Of a stretch of DNA of 64,000 bases, positions 23,701-36,444 are shown one piece after another (the stretch's first letter is position 1; each line of letters starts with the position of its first letter). The stretch is from Todiramphus chloris collaris. Lineage: Eukaryota > Chordata > Aves > Coraciiformes > Alcedinidae. Position numbers and translations under genes: made by a program. Location: the NCBI GenBank assembly GCA_025345505.1, contig JANVCC010000014.1, positions 1,022,559 to 1,086,558 of the forward strand. The letters run 5' to 3'. The notes under the pieces are model-generated. The model was not told the DNA's origin. It saw only the letters and a list, made by a program, of their open reading frames with translations, and searched no databases.

Positions 23701-26700
23701 TCTGTGTTAGGGAGAGTCAAAGATCTGAAACACTCCCCAGTTATTTTTGAGTTTCTAGAAGAGGCTATCTGAAATTCTTTGCCACTGAAATAGTGCTAAG
23801 AAATATATATTCTTAATTTGAATATAATTTCATATTTTTCTCCAGCAGCTTAACTTTTTCTCTACAATGGTAGCTGCCTCTACCCCTGGGCATGTGGTAG
23901 GGATATTTACCTCCCAACTTTGGAGTTAAGTATTTAGGCTGTAAAATTAAACACTCCTATGTGTAAAACTGTTGTTTGACTTACATATTGTTTTCCATAC
24001 TGCTGGACAATGCTTTCAGAGCTTTTTTTCTCCTTCACATTCACTGACTTTAAAGATGTATCTAACCCTGTGCTAAGCAGCAGCCATCACAGACTGCAGA
24101 CCCTGTGGAGAATCTCATGTGACTGCATTTCCGGCAGCTGCACGCTCTGAGAAGATGCAGTGCACAATCCCAGCTTGATGGTCCTCCAGCCCCAAGGCAG
24201 CTCATGAGCCATGGGTGCTCTCGCTGTGTCCCACAGCATACTCTTTGGAGGGAAGTGAGGTGGGACCTAGTCGAATGAGCACCTTCCTCTGGTGTCACAG
24301 CTTTGGTACTCCAGTGTCTTTTGGTTTCAATTCCTTCCTCCAGAGTGCTTAAGGACAGTTGCTTTCTCTAAGATCACAAAGTGATGGTGACAGAGCAAGG
24401 ATGTAAGAAGCAGAGGAATTCACATGGGGGAAAAAAGCAGAAGTCACAGGGAAAGTCATGATCTTCATAAGCCTTCTTCTGACTTCTGTTGTTCAGATAG
24501 TAAATGACGACACACCTCTCCAGGGACAGCTACTAACTTTATTGCTTGTTTTCAGTGAAAAGTCTTCACAGTTACCAGTAGGGATGTATTCTTGGGAGTC
24601 TATGGCATTCACTCTCTTCATTTATGCTTTGCATTCTGGAATGTAACAATGTTTGTTATTTCTGAGAAGCTCAGATGGCTGAGTTTTTTGTCATATTAGA
24701 TATAAACTATGACATCTTTCACTCATAGTACATGGGCTTGTGGATTTCCCAGGGAGCTGGATCCTCTTGAGACTGCACAGAGCATGCAAACATCAGAAGC
24801 ACCCTCATTTCTTCAGACCAAAGCAGAAGTTCAGACTTGCACCTGCCTAATCAAACTTGACTAATTAGCAAGCAAGTTTACAGTAGAATTTTACTACCAA
24901 TTACCTTCTACTTGGCAGACCTCTGTACACAGCAACCTCTGTCCCTGGTAATTCATGGCACAGCCACGATACAGATGTTGAGTACAAAAGACAAGTTTGT
25001 GAATGTTTTATCTTCCAAATAGTGTCTTTAGTGCCTATGTTCAGGATCAAGTAGCCTAGGTAAGGAAGATACTCATATCTGTTTAGGGATCTTCAGTAAA
25101 ACCAGCACTGGTCTTTCAAGCAGCTCTGTCTTTTCTGAACAAGTTTCTTCATCTCTAAGCCAACAAGTCCTGGTACATGTTTTTTCTCAGTGTTTCATTA
25201 CAACAGGTATTCACAAGTGCCTTTGTTGCTCTGCTTTCCTGTAAATCAGTCAGGTCTACCTCAGAACAGGCTGATGGGAAACAATACACAATTTACTTTT
25301 TTTGCAGTCTGTTTTAAAGCCAATATTTATATGATAAAGGTTGTCTGTCCATATGAATAAGTTGTAATCCTGAAGTTCTTATATTCCTAGAACCGGAAAG
25401 TGTTACTGCCTCTTCCATTATCAATGGAAAAAGCTCCCTGACAAGTTTTCCAGCTACCGTTGCCTGCGGTTACAGAAATGCCTCTCACTCAACTGTAGCT
25501 AATTGCTGCCAGTTAGACAAGGAAGAAGAAAGTGATGGTTTCCCCTTGTCAAGAATTTTTGAACCACAAACCACAAATATGAGCAGAACAATCAGCTTTT
25601 AGCTTATGATATTGCATTTTCTGGGAAAATAAATAAATTATGTGGCCTATGTACAGATTTTTGTTGCTGCCTGTCCCTACACCTGCTGCCTTGAGTGCTC
25701 TGTACTGTCACTTCCATCTCTTCTCCTGACCCTTGATTTCTTCCCTTCCAGTCTTGGGTCTGTCACTGATAATTACCCATCATTTGAGCACTGACATGTA
25801 ACTACAAGTAGAGGACACCTGATCTGTCATTGTGCTTGCTGATGAAACATAGTAGTGTTGTACGTATCACAAAAATGCCACATTGAACCCAGGCAGCTTT
25901 ATTTGTGGTAGGGATGTTAGCAAGTTAAATGTGAACAAAAGAAGAAGGAAATGCATTTTCAAGTTAAATTCTTTGAGTAGTCTTTAGTTATTTTTTTTTT
26001 GTTAGTGGGAAAATCATTGCAAAAATATGTTTTGTTATATTTTGGAACTAATCATTGAAAGCACATTTTTGCTTACCAAATTCAGAAGTGTTCTTAAGAA
26101 GTTTTAGGAAGCTACTTACCCAGAAAATGAGTTGGAATTATAAAATATATCTTCTCCAACTCATTACATCTCAGTAATACATAAATCAAGCTCAGAACAA
26201 ACCAGACAAGAACTATAAATTGAATAATTAATAATTCTGATGCCATATCTGTCTTTTTGTGATTATTCTACAAAAGAGGTTTAATTTGTTGAAAATATAA
26301 ATTCATTAAGCTTTTATTAGGTTTTAATTACAATTACAACCTCCAAAATACCAAATGAAAATATACACACGTATTCATATTACTCTCCTCTCGTTTGTGT
26401 TTAAGTTCTTAAATCTTGCTCATATTTCTTGCTTTTTGCTGATAACATTGTGGAACGTTTTATTGATTGTGACTTGCCATCGTTTTCATAAAAGCATAAT
26501 CCTATTGATGTCATAACTTATTTTTAAGGTTGTTAGACATCATGTCATGGATTAGAAAGGTCTTTAATTTAAGTAGCAAGAACACAGAAAGCCATAAAAA
26601 TCTCAAACCAACAAATCTAACTTAATTTGTTATGACAGAAAGCAAAGATGAAGGAATTAAAACTGCAATGATTGTAATTGGAACTGTTGTAAATGTTCAG

Positions 26701-29128
26701 TCTTATGTGGGTTGAATTTGAATTACTTAAAATTAAATTAATTTTGTTCATAGTCACTTTTGAGAATTGTGACTTCGCTCAATGTATTTGAGGAGTTTGG
26801 TGAAAAGACTAGGTTAATAATGGTCACATAGCAACATATTTAAAAACTCAAGTCAGAAAGTAGATATAATTTATGACAAATGCAAAGTCTTTGTAGATGA
26901 TGTTGTTGGGAAATAAGGCTTGCAAGGCAGTTCAATCACCCATCCCTGTGCTCATCCCAGAAACAGTGCCTCTCTCTCTTTGGGTCTCTGCAGGGTGTAG
27001 GTGTTCTGGTTTAGCACCACTGCATTGCACTGGTTTAACACCAAAATCTGCATGGGTGGCAAGTATTTCACATCACATCTACCAGAATAAACACCTGCTC
27101 AGTGCTCTACAGAGCTTCTCTGAGAAGTAATTTATAATTAAGTTTTGGATCACATCAGACAGATTTATTGTTAAGCATGGATTGTTGAAATCTTCTTTAT
27201 ATCTGATGCAGTATGGCACTCTGAGGAACAGAAACAAGGAAAAACAGTGTTTTTCTCCTAAGGAAAAATATTATAGCTTATTTCTGCATTCAGGGAAAAT
27301 GCACTGTATGAGCTGATAAATCCTCTGGAGTGTTTATGAATATGTGCATCATTTGCTGCAGGGGGAGAAGGGATTGGCAATAGTACTACAGATGTGATCC
27401 CATTTGTTTTCGCACAGTGGCAACTGACAGCTTTAAAGAAAGCTTTTTTTTTTTTTTTTACTCTAGCTATCCTTTCATATGACTCAGTTGAATACAGGGC
27501 TCTGATGATTTGTGTTAGATTGATATGGTGTTTGCTGATTCACATGAGTGGATAATCATAGACAAAAAGAAAGCTACCTTTAAAGAGATAAGAGAGAGTG
27601 CTGTTCAATAAAAACAATATTTCTTCTTTCTTTCCATCTCATTGCCTTTGCTTTCTACAGTGGTGGAGGTGTAAAGATGAAGACTAAGCTGCAGAATATA
27701 ACAAATGCACTGAAGCTGTACATATTGTAATAGTAGAAATGTAATGCAAAATAGGAGAATAAGAAATAGCAGGCAGACCACAGAGGACTGAGCTGGTGAA
27801 CCCCACAGATCTTTTGAATCCAGGTCTGCAACACAGGTATCTCCTTCCCGCCTACTCACAACTCCTCTTATAGTCAAAGGTTAGTCAAATGCTATTTCTC
27901 TCCATTGATTACAGTGGGAATGTAATCTTAATTATGAAAATTCTGAATTATTGTAGATAACAATTATTACCTTTAAACTCATTAATAATATTTACATTTA
28001 GCTAAAGAAGTCCTGCTCGCAGTGGTGGCTGGCAATTTGACTATACTTAATAGCACACAACTGACATAAAAGCATCTTTCTGTAGTATAACAAAGTCACA
28101 TTTAAAAGCCCAGGAACTATGGATTCAGCTTTCTGCATAATAGTAATGGTCATAACAAACTTTCTTGGTATGCATGTGGTATTAAACTCCATTCCCACAG
28201 GGACTCTGTCATTCAGCAAAAGAGAAACTTCACTTAATAGACATTTAAAGATGGATCCATGTAAATCTGTACTGAATTATAAACTGTAATATAAAACAAT
28301 GTGACAAGACAATTTTCATGCTTTCAAGAAAAAGAAAACCACCTAATTTCTTAATTCATGACATGTGCTCCAACTGATAAACTGATTTCTAAAATTACAA
28401 CATATTCATCTTCACTGGTCAAATGCTTCAAAAGAGATCTTGATGGAAACCATCTAGCTGTGCAGCTGTCTCACTGTGCTACTCTGTCTTTCCCTAGCTT
28501 TTTACTTTTCCCTTTTACTGCTCTGTAATCTTCAAAGGATTTCCTACTCTTTGTAGTTCATCCGAAAGGCTAATTAATGTAAGTGGAAGGATACATTAAC
28601 ATAGTAACTGGTAAACAAGGTAGCTTATTCAGCTTGGCTTTCTTTGCACAATATTACACTGGGCTACAGATAGAGAAATATCCCTTTCCAGTCTACTACT
28701 TGTCAGCTTTTCCTGAGCACTGAGGAAGGAAACAGTAGTTCCTGTGCCAAATGCAGTTTGCAATCAATTTTATCAGAACCGTTCAGTGAGTGCAAAGAGA
28801 AACCTGCACCATACCACAACATTTGAGAATGGCCCTGCAGTATCCTAGTAAAAGTCTTAGTCGATGTGGAGAGTTACTCTCAGGATCCAGCTCAAAGGAC
28901 TTCTGGTAAATGAAATAATCTCAACTCCTGTGCAAGTTTATTCTGAACTCTTTCAAGGTTAGGAAAGCCTTAGTATTTATCTTCTTATTTTAGATGCATC
29001 TCTGTCTTAGGCAGCAGTATTACTTTAATTGAGAGCACTTGCCTTTTGTTCATGGTACCATGGTGACACAGCAGACACAGAAATTAGTAAAAAGTGATAA
29101 TTTCCCTCCTTCCTACAGTTTCGTTTAC

Positions 29129-29258
29129 CTTTTTCCACTTTGTGAAATGAGCGTACCATGATTTCTCCTGCAGTTTTGCTGCGCTTAAGTACAAGAGGGG
29201 ATGTACCCAGTGGCTTCCGTTGAAACGCCCCAGGTAAGTGCTTCACATACACCAGTGC
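29129..29258 (-). other. Candidate exon interval, unassigned (minus strand, with an overlapping plus-strand alternative)
   Basis: On the minus strand a pyrimidine-rich stretch ending in CAG precedes 130 bp that are open in one frame and followed by GGTAAAC, a fair donor. The frame stays open for 102 codons (29025-29333) and is rich in basic and aliphatic residues. On the plus strand a strong acceptor (TTTCTCCTGCAG, ending 29173) and a perfect donor (CAGGTAAGT, GT at 29234) bound a 60-bp interval with one open frame. Both cannot be coding exons of the same kind. Several CpGs are kept in this otherwise CpG-poor area. I recognise no protein family, and chance remains quite possible. Confidence 0.25.
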
Positions 29259-32200
29259 CTGAATTACAGGAAAAAATAGTGTTGAATATTTATTTTGCTT
29301 TCTAGTTACCTGGCTAGACAGTGGTCTAGCCAAACCATTTGTCCGTAGTTGTTCCCACTCATTTCTGTAGGACTTTCACTGGAATAAATTACGCACAAGA
29401 ATATCTCTCTTCAAAGGAGGCTGAAACACTGACCTCTTCCTTGTACCTGAACAAGTGTGAGCTACTACAAAAAGTCTGGATTCACTTTGTGTTTTTAAAA
29501 TGTGTATATGGTACTTACTAGCATATTTTAGACAGGGTGTGGCATGAAGCCTAGAACAGATGTTCAACTACTTTTTACCTTATTTCATTCCAGTTACTTG
29601 TATTAGCTAACAAATAATTTATAGTTATGTTGTAGTTCCGTTAAAACAGTATTTTTGACAATAAGATTTTAAAACCCTTTTATATTTGATGAAAATGGAA
29701 TTCTCAGGTTTCCCCAGTATGTTTACTTTTTTCATTGCAAAGCTATAGCAACTAGAAATAAAATAAATAATAATCATAAAAAATTAGTAGAAGAAGCTAA
29801 TCTGCATGTACAATACTGAGAAGGTTAAAGGTAGCAACTCAGACTCTTTTCTTCCATAGTTTGCACTTGCTGGTCGATCTCTAGTATTCTGTCTTTAGGA
29901 CACATAATAAATTCTTCCCAGAATAGTCCTAAAGCTTCTGTTTTTCTATTCTGTTTTTTCATTGCAGTCCTGGTTCTTCGTGGCCTCAGCAGAGAAATTC
30001 ATAGGTTACAACCTTCCCCTGTAACTTAAGATACAGAAGTAACATTTATACAGGTTCTCAGCTGTATGAGAAGGGAATGTACTAGGTACATTAGCAAGGA
30101 GCTTTGACTGATGATGGGCTAGACTGTAAAAAATAAAAAATCAATATAAAAGAGATGACAAAATGTGACTGAAAATATTGGCTTGACTTCAAACAGCCTT
30201 AACTATGTGTACAACATAATATGAGACATGTAAATGGGAAAGATTCCGAGTTCTAAACAATATGTTTTCTCTAGAAATTAAAAACTTAATTGAGAAAAAA
30301 TAGATCTGGGTTGAGTTCTGAGTTCCGTCACTGATTTCTACAGCTAGTGTTCAGGGTGAAAAAGGGATATATATACCAGAAATCCTGGATTTAGTTAGAT
30401 TTTAGTGTCTTAATTTCAAACAACATGGAAAGCCTAGTGCTCTGGGGGGATATACACATCTGGGGTTACTTTAATCTGCTTCATGTTCATATTCTTTTGG
30501 CAAGTAGAGCTTCACTTCTGCATCCACAAAAAAAAAAGAGCTCTATATTACATTTCTGAGCCATTGCAAGTAGAAGTGCAAGGTTTATTATATCAGAAAG
30601 ATGAAGTACAAGAACCTGTGTGACTCAGGATTAGTGGTTAAGACCCTCACACCCTTTAGTATTGTATCTGCACAGTGAATACTTAAATATAGCAAAAATA
30701 GTATTGACAGCAGGAAGTAGAGACAGTTTCTACCTTTTACTTTATCATCTGAAAGCCCTAGATATTAGGGTTTAGAAAAATTTCCCTCTTTAAATGACCC
30801 CATTACCTTTACACTCTCTTTTGTCCAGAAGCAGAGTTTCTGCAGGATTAACAGCAATTCTCTTTCAGCTTCTCACCAGCTCTAAACTGATCACATACTG
30901 ATCTTTCACAAAACTTTTGTTTTCTTGCCACCATACTAAAAGTCCATAACATGACTGCCAGATAATCACAGGACTGTAGTCATCTGAAAATTTTGTATCT
31001 TTCTTGATCATTGGGATGTAACTTGGTGGACTACTTCTAAAGTAGCAGTTGAATCTTCACAGCTTGTCAATATTAGGTTCTGTAGCTCTGAAAGACTTGA
31101 GTGTCCTCATCATTGACTTACCCATGAACACAGCAAAGATGTGACAAGGACTGACACTGAAACACTTATTTAGTCTAAAGAAGAAGGACTTTTTAAAAAA
31201 TACAGAAGAAAAGTGGACATCATGATGTGGGACAAGTAGGTTAATGGAAAATGAACAACAAAATCTCACAGTTCACTGTAACTTATGTTGATGTTCCACC
31301 ATTTTTTAAGACATGGAATCTCTACCACACAGTAAACAATATCTTCTGTCAGTCTAGGTGGCTGCTATGATGGTGCACTGCACAAGTGGAAGGAAACATT
31401 CTGAAGATAGGTATTTTCAGACTATATAAATATTACATAGAAATTAGATGCCAGCAGTAGTGCCACTATTAAAACTTTCTAGTATAGACATGGCCTTAAA
31501 TTGTGTACGGACTTCCCCTCACTGCTTCAGTACTACATATTTTTGACAGAACTACTTCAGCAATATATTTCTCCTTTATTATTTATGGAGACAAGGACTG
31601 TAAGATGGGTGTCTTAGCTATGGAAATAAGCCAGACTGCCTTAAATTATATGGGACTACCCCATCCCATAGGATTTATATCACTTTCTAAGACTTGTCAC
31701 TGTATCTTCATAAAATTAGAAAGATGTTGGCTGGTAATTACAGATCTCCTTACAACAGGAGCTCCACAACCTGATGTGAAATATTCTACCTGTGATGCAC
31801 TGGGGTCCAACAGCTCTTCAGAAAATCACTAGAAAAATATATGAAGTGTCAGTGGAAACCTTTGGGTTAAATCAGAAACCAAGGAAGCATTTTCTGTCTT
31901 ACAGTTCTCATTCTTTCTCTGTTTCTGCCTTTTCCTTAGTATCTTTATTACTATTACTTTTATTACTATTGCTACAGTGTAGAGTACTGATTAAATTGTA
32001 AACAAATTCATCCAACAACTGCTCTGAAGTCTGTTCTCATAGAATCATAGAATCATAGAACGTTAGGAGCTGGAAGGGACCTCTAGAGATCATCAAGCCC
32101 AACCTCCCTGTCAGAGCAGGATCACCTAGGGCATGGCACTCAGGAATGCATCCAGACAGGTTTTGAAAGTCTCCAGAGAAGGAGACTCCACAACCTCTCT

Positions 32201-32375
32201 GGGCAGCCTGTTCAAATGCTCCATCACCCTCACAGTAAAAAACTTCCTTCTCATGTTGAGGTGGAACCTTCTATGCTCAAGTTTATACCCCTTGTTCCTT
32301 GTCCTATTGCTGGGCACTACAGAAGAGAGATTGGCTCCTTCCTTTTGACACCCACCCTTCAGATATTTATAGACA

Positions 32376-33515
32376 TTAATACAGTCTCAATCTTCTCTCA
32401 AGACTAAACATCCCCAGTTCTCTCGGTCTTTCTTCATAGGGGAGATGCTCAAGTCTCTTAATCATCCTTGCAGCTCTCCATTGGACTCTTTCCAATAGAT
32501 CCCTGTCTCTCTTAAATTGGGGAGCCCAGAACTGGACACAGTATTCCAGGTGTGGTCTCATCAGGGCAGAGTAGACGGGGAGGAGAACCTCCTTACACCT
32601 GCTGGGCACAGTTTTCTTAATGCACCCCAGGATGCCATTGGCCTTCCTGGCTGCAAGGGCACATTGCTGTCCCATGGATATCTTGCTGTCCACTAGGACT
32701 CCAAGGACTTTCTCCATGGTGCTGCTTTCCAGCAGGGCAACCCCTAATCTGTACTTGTACGTAGTGTTATTCCTCCCCAGATGCAGGACTCTACACTCGT
32801 CCTTATTGAACTTCATGAGGTTTGCCTTCACCCAGCTCTCCAGCCTGTCCAGATCTTGTTGGATAGCAACACAGCCTTCTGGTGTGTCAGACAACCCTCC
32901 CAGTTTCGTATCTTTAGCAAATTTGCTGAGGGTACGCTCCATCCCCTTGTCCAGCTTGTTGAGGAAGATATTGAACAAAACTGTGCTCAGTACTGATCCC
33001 TGGGGAACAACACTGGCCACAGGCCTCCAGCTTCACTCTGCGCTGCAGATCACAACCCTCTGAGCTCTGTTGTTGAGACAGTTTTCAATGCACCTCACAG
33101 ACCAACTGTCTATGCCACATTTCTTGAGTTTTTCTACGAGGATGTTATGGCAGACAGTATCAAAAGCCTTACTGAAATCAAGGTAAATGACATCCGCTGC
33201 TCTCCCTTCATCTACCCATTTGGTCATGGCTTCATAGAAGGATATCACACTAGTTAAGCAGGATTTTCCTTTGGTAAATTCATGCTGGCTACTCCTGATA
33301 ACCTTCTTTTCTTCCACATGGTTCGAGATAGCCTCCAGAATAAACTGTTCCTTCACCTTTCCAGGGATGGAGGTGAGGCTGACTGGTCTGTAGTTGCTTG
33401 GGTCTTCCCTCTTGCCCTTTTTGAAGACTGGAGTGACACTGGCTTTCTTCCAGTCCTCAGGCACCTCTCCTGTTCTCCATGATTTTTTCAAAAATGACAG
33501 AGAGCTGCTCAACAA
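32376..33515 (-). pseudogene. CR1 ORF2 reverse transcriptase and C-terminal domain, inactivated
   Basis: CR1 ORF2 copies element RNA into DNA at a nicked target. Two consecutive same-frame open segments (33515-33033 and 33020-32376) encode the RT domain. Visible motifs are the fingers segment around PVSLTSIPGK, the palm motif A YLDFSKAFD (33159-33185, catalytic Asp kept), and PQGSVL (motif B region). The C-terminal part includes LEYCVQFWAP and RAARMIKRLEHLPYEER. A TGA stop (33033-33035) interrupts the frame between motif A and motif B. The catalytic box, normally FADD in CR1, reads FAKD (32910-32921), so one of the two metal-binding Asp residues is lost. A frameshift near 33485 separates this segment from the upstream part. 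All of this fits a non-functional relic. Plus-strand open frames over this interval are antisense shadows. Confidence 0.92.
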
Positions 33516-33518
33516 CAG

Positions 33519-33544
33519 TATCAGCCAGCTCTATCAGCCAGCTC
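33519..33544. repeat. Exact 13-bp tandem duplication inside CR1 ORF2
   Basis: TATCAGCCAGCTC occurs twice head to tail at 33519-33531 and 33532-33544. The unit is not a multiple of three, so if it arose after insertion it would itself shift the ORF2 frame. It is probably replication slippage. Confidence 0.8.
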
Positions 33545-34288
33545 TTTCAGCAGCTATGGATGCACCCCACACAGATTTGTGTGTTTTCAGTTTCTCCAAG
33601 TAGTCTCTAACCCAATCCTGACTGACTAATGATGTATCTTCATCTCTCCAGTTCTGCTCTCTCACTTCCAGTGACTGGGGTTCCTGAGGGATGGTCATAG
33701 GAATAACGACTGAGGCAAGAAGACATTTAGCAGTTCAGCTGTTTCTGCATCCTCTGGTACCATATCTCCCACCTCATTTATCAGAGGACCCATTTTGTCC
33801 CTACTCTTCCTTTTCTCACTGATGTATTTGAAAAGACCTCTTGTTTTCTTTCACCTCTGTGGTGAGACTAAGTTCCAAGAGAGCCTTGGCCTTTTTTGTT
33901 GAGCCTCTACATACCCTGGCAGAATTTCTACAATCCTCCCAATTAACCAGACACTTTTTCCATATGTTGTAAACCTCTCTCTTCCATTTCAGTTTTTTTC
34001 AGGAGCTCCCTGTTTATCCATGCAGGACTCCTGCCTCCTCTGCTTGATTTTTTTTAAGGGAATATATTTATCTTGAGCTTGAAGGAGGTAGTGTATGAAT
34101 ATTAACCAGCACCCTTGGGTCCCCCTACCTCCTAGAGCCCTAGCCCATGGGATACTTCTAAGTAGATTTTTTGAATAAGACAGCCCTCTTAAAGTCCAGG
34201 GTAGAAGTTTTACTTATTACACTGCTTCTTTCCCTAATGATATTAAACTCTAACATGTCATGGTTGCTACAGCCAAGACTACCCCCAA

Positions 34289-34865
34289 CTATAACATCTG
34301 CAACCAGGTCTTCTTTGTTAATACAAGATCAAACGTTGCATCTCTCCTTGTTGGTTCTTTAACCACCTGCAGCAGAAAGTTGTCATCAATGCTGCATTGC
34401 AGGAACTTTTTGGACTGCTTATGTCTGGCTGTGTGATCTTTCCAACTAATAACAGACCTATGAGCACCAGGGCACATGATCTTGAGGCTACTTCAAGCTG
34501 CCTGTGGAAAGCCTCATTGACAGCTTCTTCGTGGTTTGGCAGTCTGTAGTAGATGCCCACAACAGTATCACCCACATTGACCTGTCCCTTAACTCTTACC
34601 CATGTGCTTTCAACTTTTTCATCATCTCCCCATGTTAATCTTAACGCATTGTAGTTGATTACTCACATAGAGAGCAACTCCACCACCTTACCTTGTCAGT
34701 CTATCCTTTTTAAAAAGTACATACTTACTCATTACCACATTCCAGTTGTGCAAGCTATCCCACCATGTCTCTCTAATTTCAGTGAGATCATAGTCCAGTG
34801 ACCACATCTAGATTTCTAGTTCATCTTGTTTTTTTCCCATGCCTCTTGCATTGGTATACAGACAA
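34289..34865 (-). pseudogene. CR1 ORF2 apurinic/apyrimidinic-type endonuclease domain, inactivated
   Basis: This is the N-terminal nicking domain of CR1 ORF2. On the minus strand the start is recognisable from an NARGMGKKQDELE-like segment (about 34812-34850). It is followed by the ETWWD motif (34757-34771), whose Glu is a conserved metal ligand of the AP-endonuclease family. Further on are GGGVALYV (about 34670-34695) and the VVGIYYRLP segment with a following VLIG (about 34440-34570). Breaks are clear: a TAG stop within the N-terminal segment, a stop just before the GGG motif, and frame changes around 34450-34620. It joins the linker at about 34280, where a degraded GCSNHDMLEF-like segment is seen. 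The domain cannot be functional. Confidence 0.85.
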
Positions 34866-35207
34866 TGCAGAGACTTAGTAGAGGAGCATCTGTTACAATT
34901 GTGAGTACCACATAGTTCACTGTCCCCTACAACTGCTGGGATAGCAATGGAGCTGGTACACTGTCCCACAAACATCCCAGGCTTGTCTCCCTTGAGCCTG
35001 GTTTTTCCCCCTTGCCCCTTTGATTCTAGCTTAAAGCTCTACCAATGAGCCCAGCCAACTCCCATGCTAGAATCCTTCTTCCCCTTTGGAAGAGATGTTT
35101 TGTGTATCCTTTCATGAATATAGCATCAATAAATGATGTTATATTAAACTATAATTACTGGCTACTTATATGAGGGTAGCTATGTCCTTCTCTGCATGCT
35201 TTAAGAG

Positions 35208-35789
35208 TGTGGTGGTCTAACCCCATCTGGCAGCTAAGGACTGAACTCTCTTCCCCCTGGTTGGATGGGGGAGAGAATCAGAAAAGCAAAAGTGATAAAA
35301 CTCGTGGGTTGTGATAAAGACATTTTGATAGATAAAGCAAAAGCCCTGCATGTAAGCAAAGCAAAACAAAGAATTCATTCACCACTTCCCATGGGCAGGC
35401 AGGTGCTCAGTTCCCTCCAGGAAAGCTGGTCTCCATCACACATAATGGTTACTTGGGAAGACAAGCATCATGACTCTGAATGTCTACCTTTGCTCATTCC
35501 TCCAGCTTTATATGCTGAGCATGATGTCATCTGGGATGGAAAATCCCTTTGATCAGTTGAGGTCAGCTGTCCCAGCTGTTGTCCCCTCCTGACTTCTTGT
35601 GCACCTCTAAACTACTCACTTGTGAGGTGGGATGAGAAGCAGAAAAGGCCTTGGCTCTGTGTAAACCCTGCTCAGCAATAATGAAAGCATCCCTGTGCTA
35701 TGAACACTATTTCCAGCATAAATCCAAAACATAGTCCTACACAAGCTACTATGAAGAAAATTAACTCCATCCCAGCCAAAACCAGCACA
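35208..35789 (-). mobile_element. Complete solo LTR of an ERVL-like avian endogenous retrovirus
   Basis: The element is 582 bp, starts TGTGGTGG and ends CAGCACA on the plus strand (TG...CA). It is flanked by AAGAG (35203-35207) and AGGAG (35790-35794), a 5-bp target duplication with one mismatch. Read on the minus strand it starts TGTGCTGGTTTTGGCTGGGA, as in common avian ERVL-type LTRs. A TATAAA box lies at 35517-35522, followed by a TTTGCTTTGCTTACATGC-type segment, a degraded polyadenylation signal near 35324-35330, and a CCCACGAGTTTTATCAC segment. No internal sequence is present, so it is a solo LTR left by recombination. Only one CpG remains, which fits a fairly old insertion. It lies less than 100 bp beyond the 5' side of the CR1 copy. 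Confidence 0.88.
35517..35522 (-). promoter_or_regulatory. TATA box of the ERVL-like LTR
   Basis: On the minus strand CATATAAAGC lies mid-LTR, downstream of a GATGACATCATG segment that resembles a CRE/AP-1 type site. The same arrangement occurs in the related LTR at 60796-61550 (GTATATAG near 61106). A promoter role is inferred from LTR architecture; current activity is unknown. Confidence 0.5.
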
Positions 35790-36444
35790 AGGAGTGACAG
35801 AGTCTAGCTTTTATACAGCAAGCCACTAACTGATCTCTAAACACTTGCATACTTGAAAATTTATGCAATTTCTGTTATTGTTTGCATGACATTAAATTAC
35901 AAATTTAAGAAAATAATATTTGTGAATGACATCTTTAAATACTGATGCATTTTGCATCTGCTTTGTAGTGCTCAAAAGCTTGTGCCATGTTACTGACTAC
36001 TTTGATTTATAGATAGGTAGATAAACTGAATGGATGGATTACGGATTAGCTACTTGGATATAACTGAAGCCCCTTGTTCTTTATTTAATGTGATAGTCTC
36101 CTTCCTAAAGAAATATGAAAATGACAGCACCTGCCCTTGCTATTTGTTGTTAAGCTCATCTGCATTTTTTCAATTATGAAATAACTCATCCTAGAAACCC
36201 AAGGGAACATGAATTATTAACTGAGCTAAAACACATTTATACTAAAATCTAATGGGAAATCACAAGATTAATATCAATTATGCAGTGAATATACCTTTTG
36301 AATTCTATTCAGAAAAGATAGAGACTGCTGCTTATATAGGAACAAACAATTTACTTATAATGTACTCTGGTTTAATGCATTGAATTTTATATTAAAAAAA
36401 ACCCAACATTAGTCTGTGCAAACAATTTTAATGATTTTTTTAAA

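Larger units (their letters stand above)
15398..32038. other. Long unassigned stretch, gene-desert-like
   Basis: Over more than 16 kb I recognise no coding gene, RNA gene or transposable element. Notable local features are the AT palindromic block (16046-16215), the perfect hairpin at 18832-18856, A runs (including 20735-20754), a G+C-richer patch at 19500-19890 and another at 24060-24300, and a possible exon at 29129-29258. A TTA/TTAC-rich low-complexity patch lies at 31935-31975. Open frames are all short (109 codons or fewer) and carry no known domain. Confidence 0.5.
32039..35117 (-). mobile_element. CR1 LINE, near-complete ORF2 plus 3' end, degenerate
   Basis: The plus strand begins with three overlapping ATCATAGAA units at 32039-32059, the CR1 3' octamer repeat in reverse. 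Going towards the element's 5' end come the untranslated 3' end and ORF2 C-terminus (to 32376), the reverse transcriptase (32376-33515), the linker between the two enzymatic domains (33600-34280) and the endonuclease (34289-34865). A Lys/Gly-rich segment follows that looks like the end of ORF1 or the inter-ORF region (to about 35117). The copy is about 3.1 kb, shorter than full-length CR1 (about 4.5 kb), so it is 5'-truncated. In-frame stops, frameshifts and a 13-bp tandem duplication show it is dead. The 5' boundary is approximate. Confidence 0.92.

Noticed and set aside
32620-33063. 147-codon plus-strand open frame
   Set aside because: It lies antisense to the CR1 reverse transcriptase on the minus strand and is explained as a shadow of that pseudogene.
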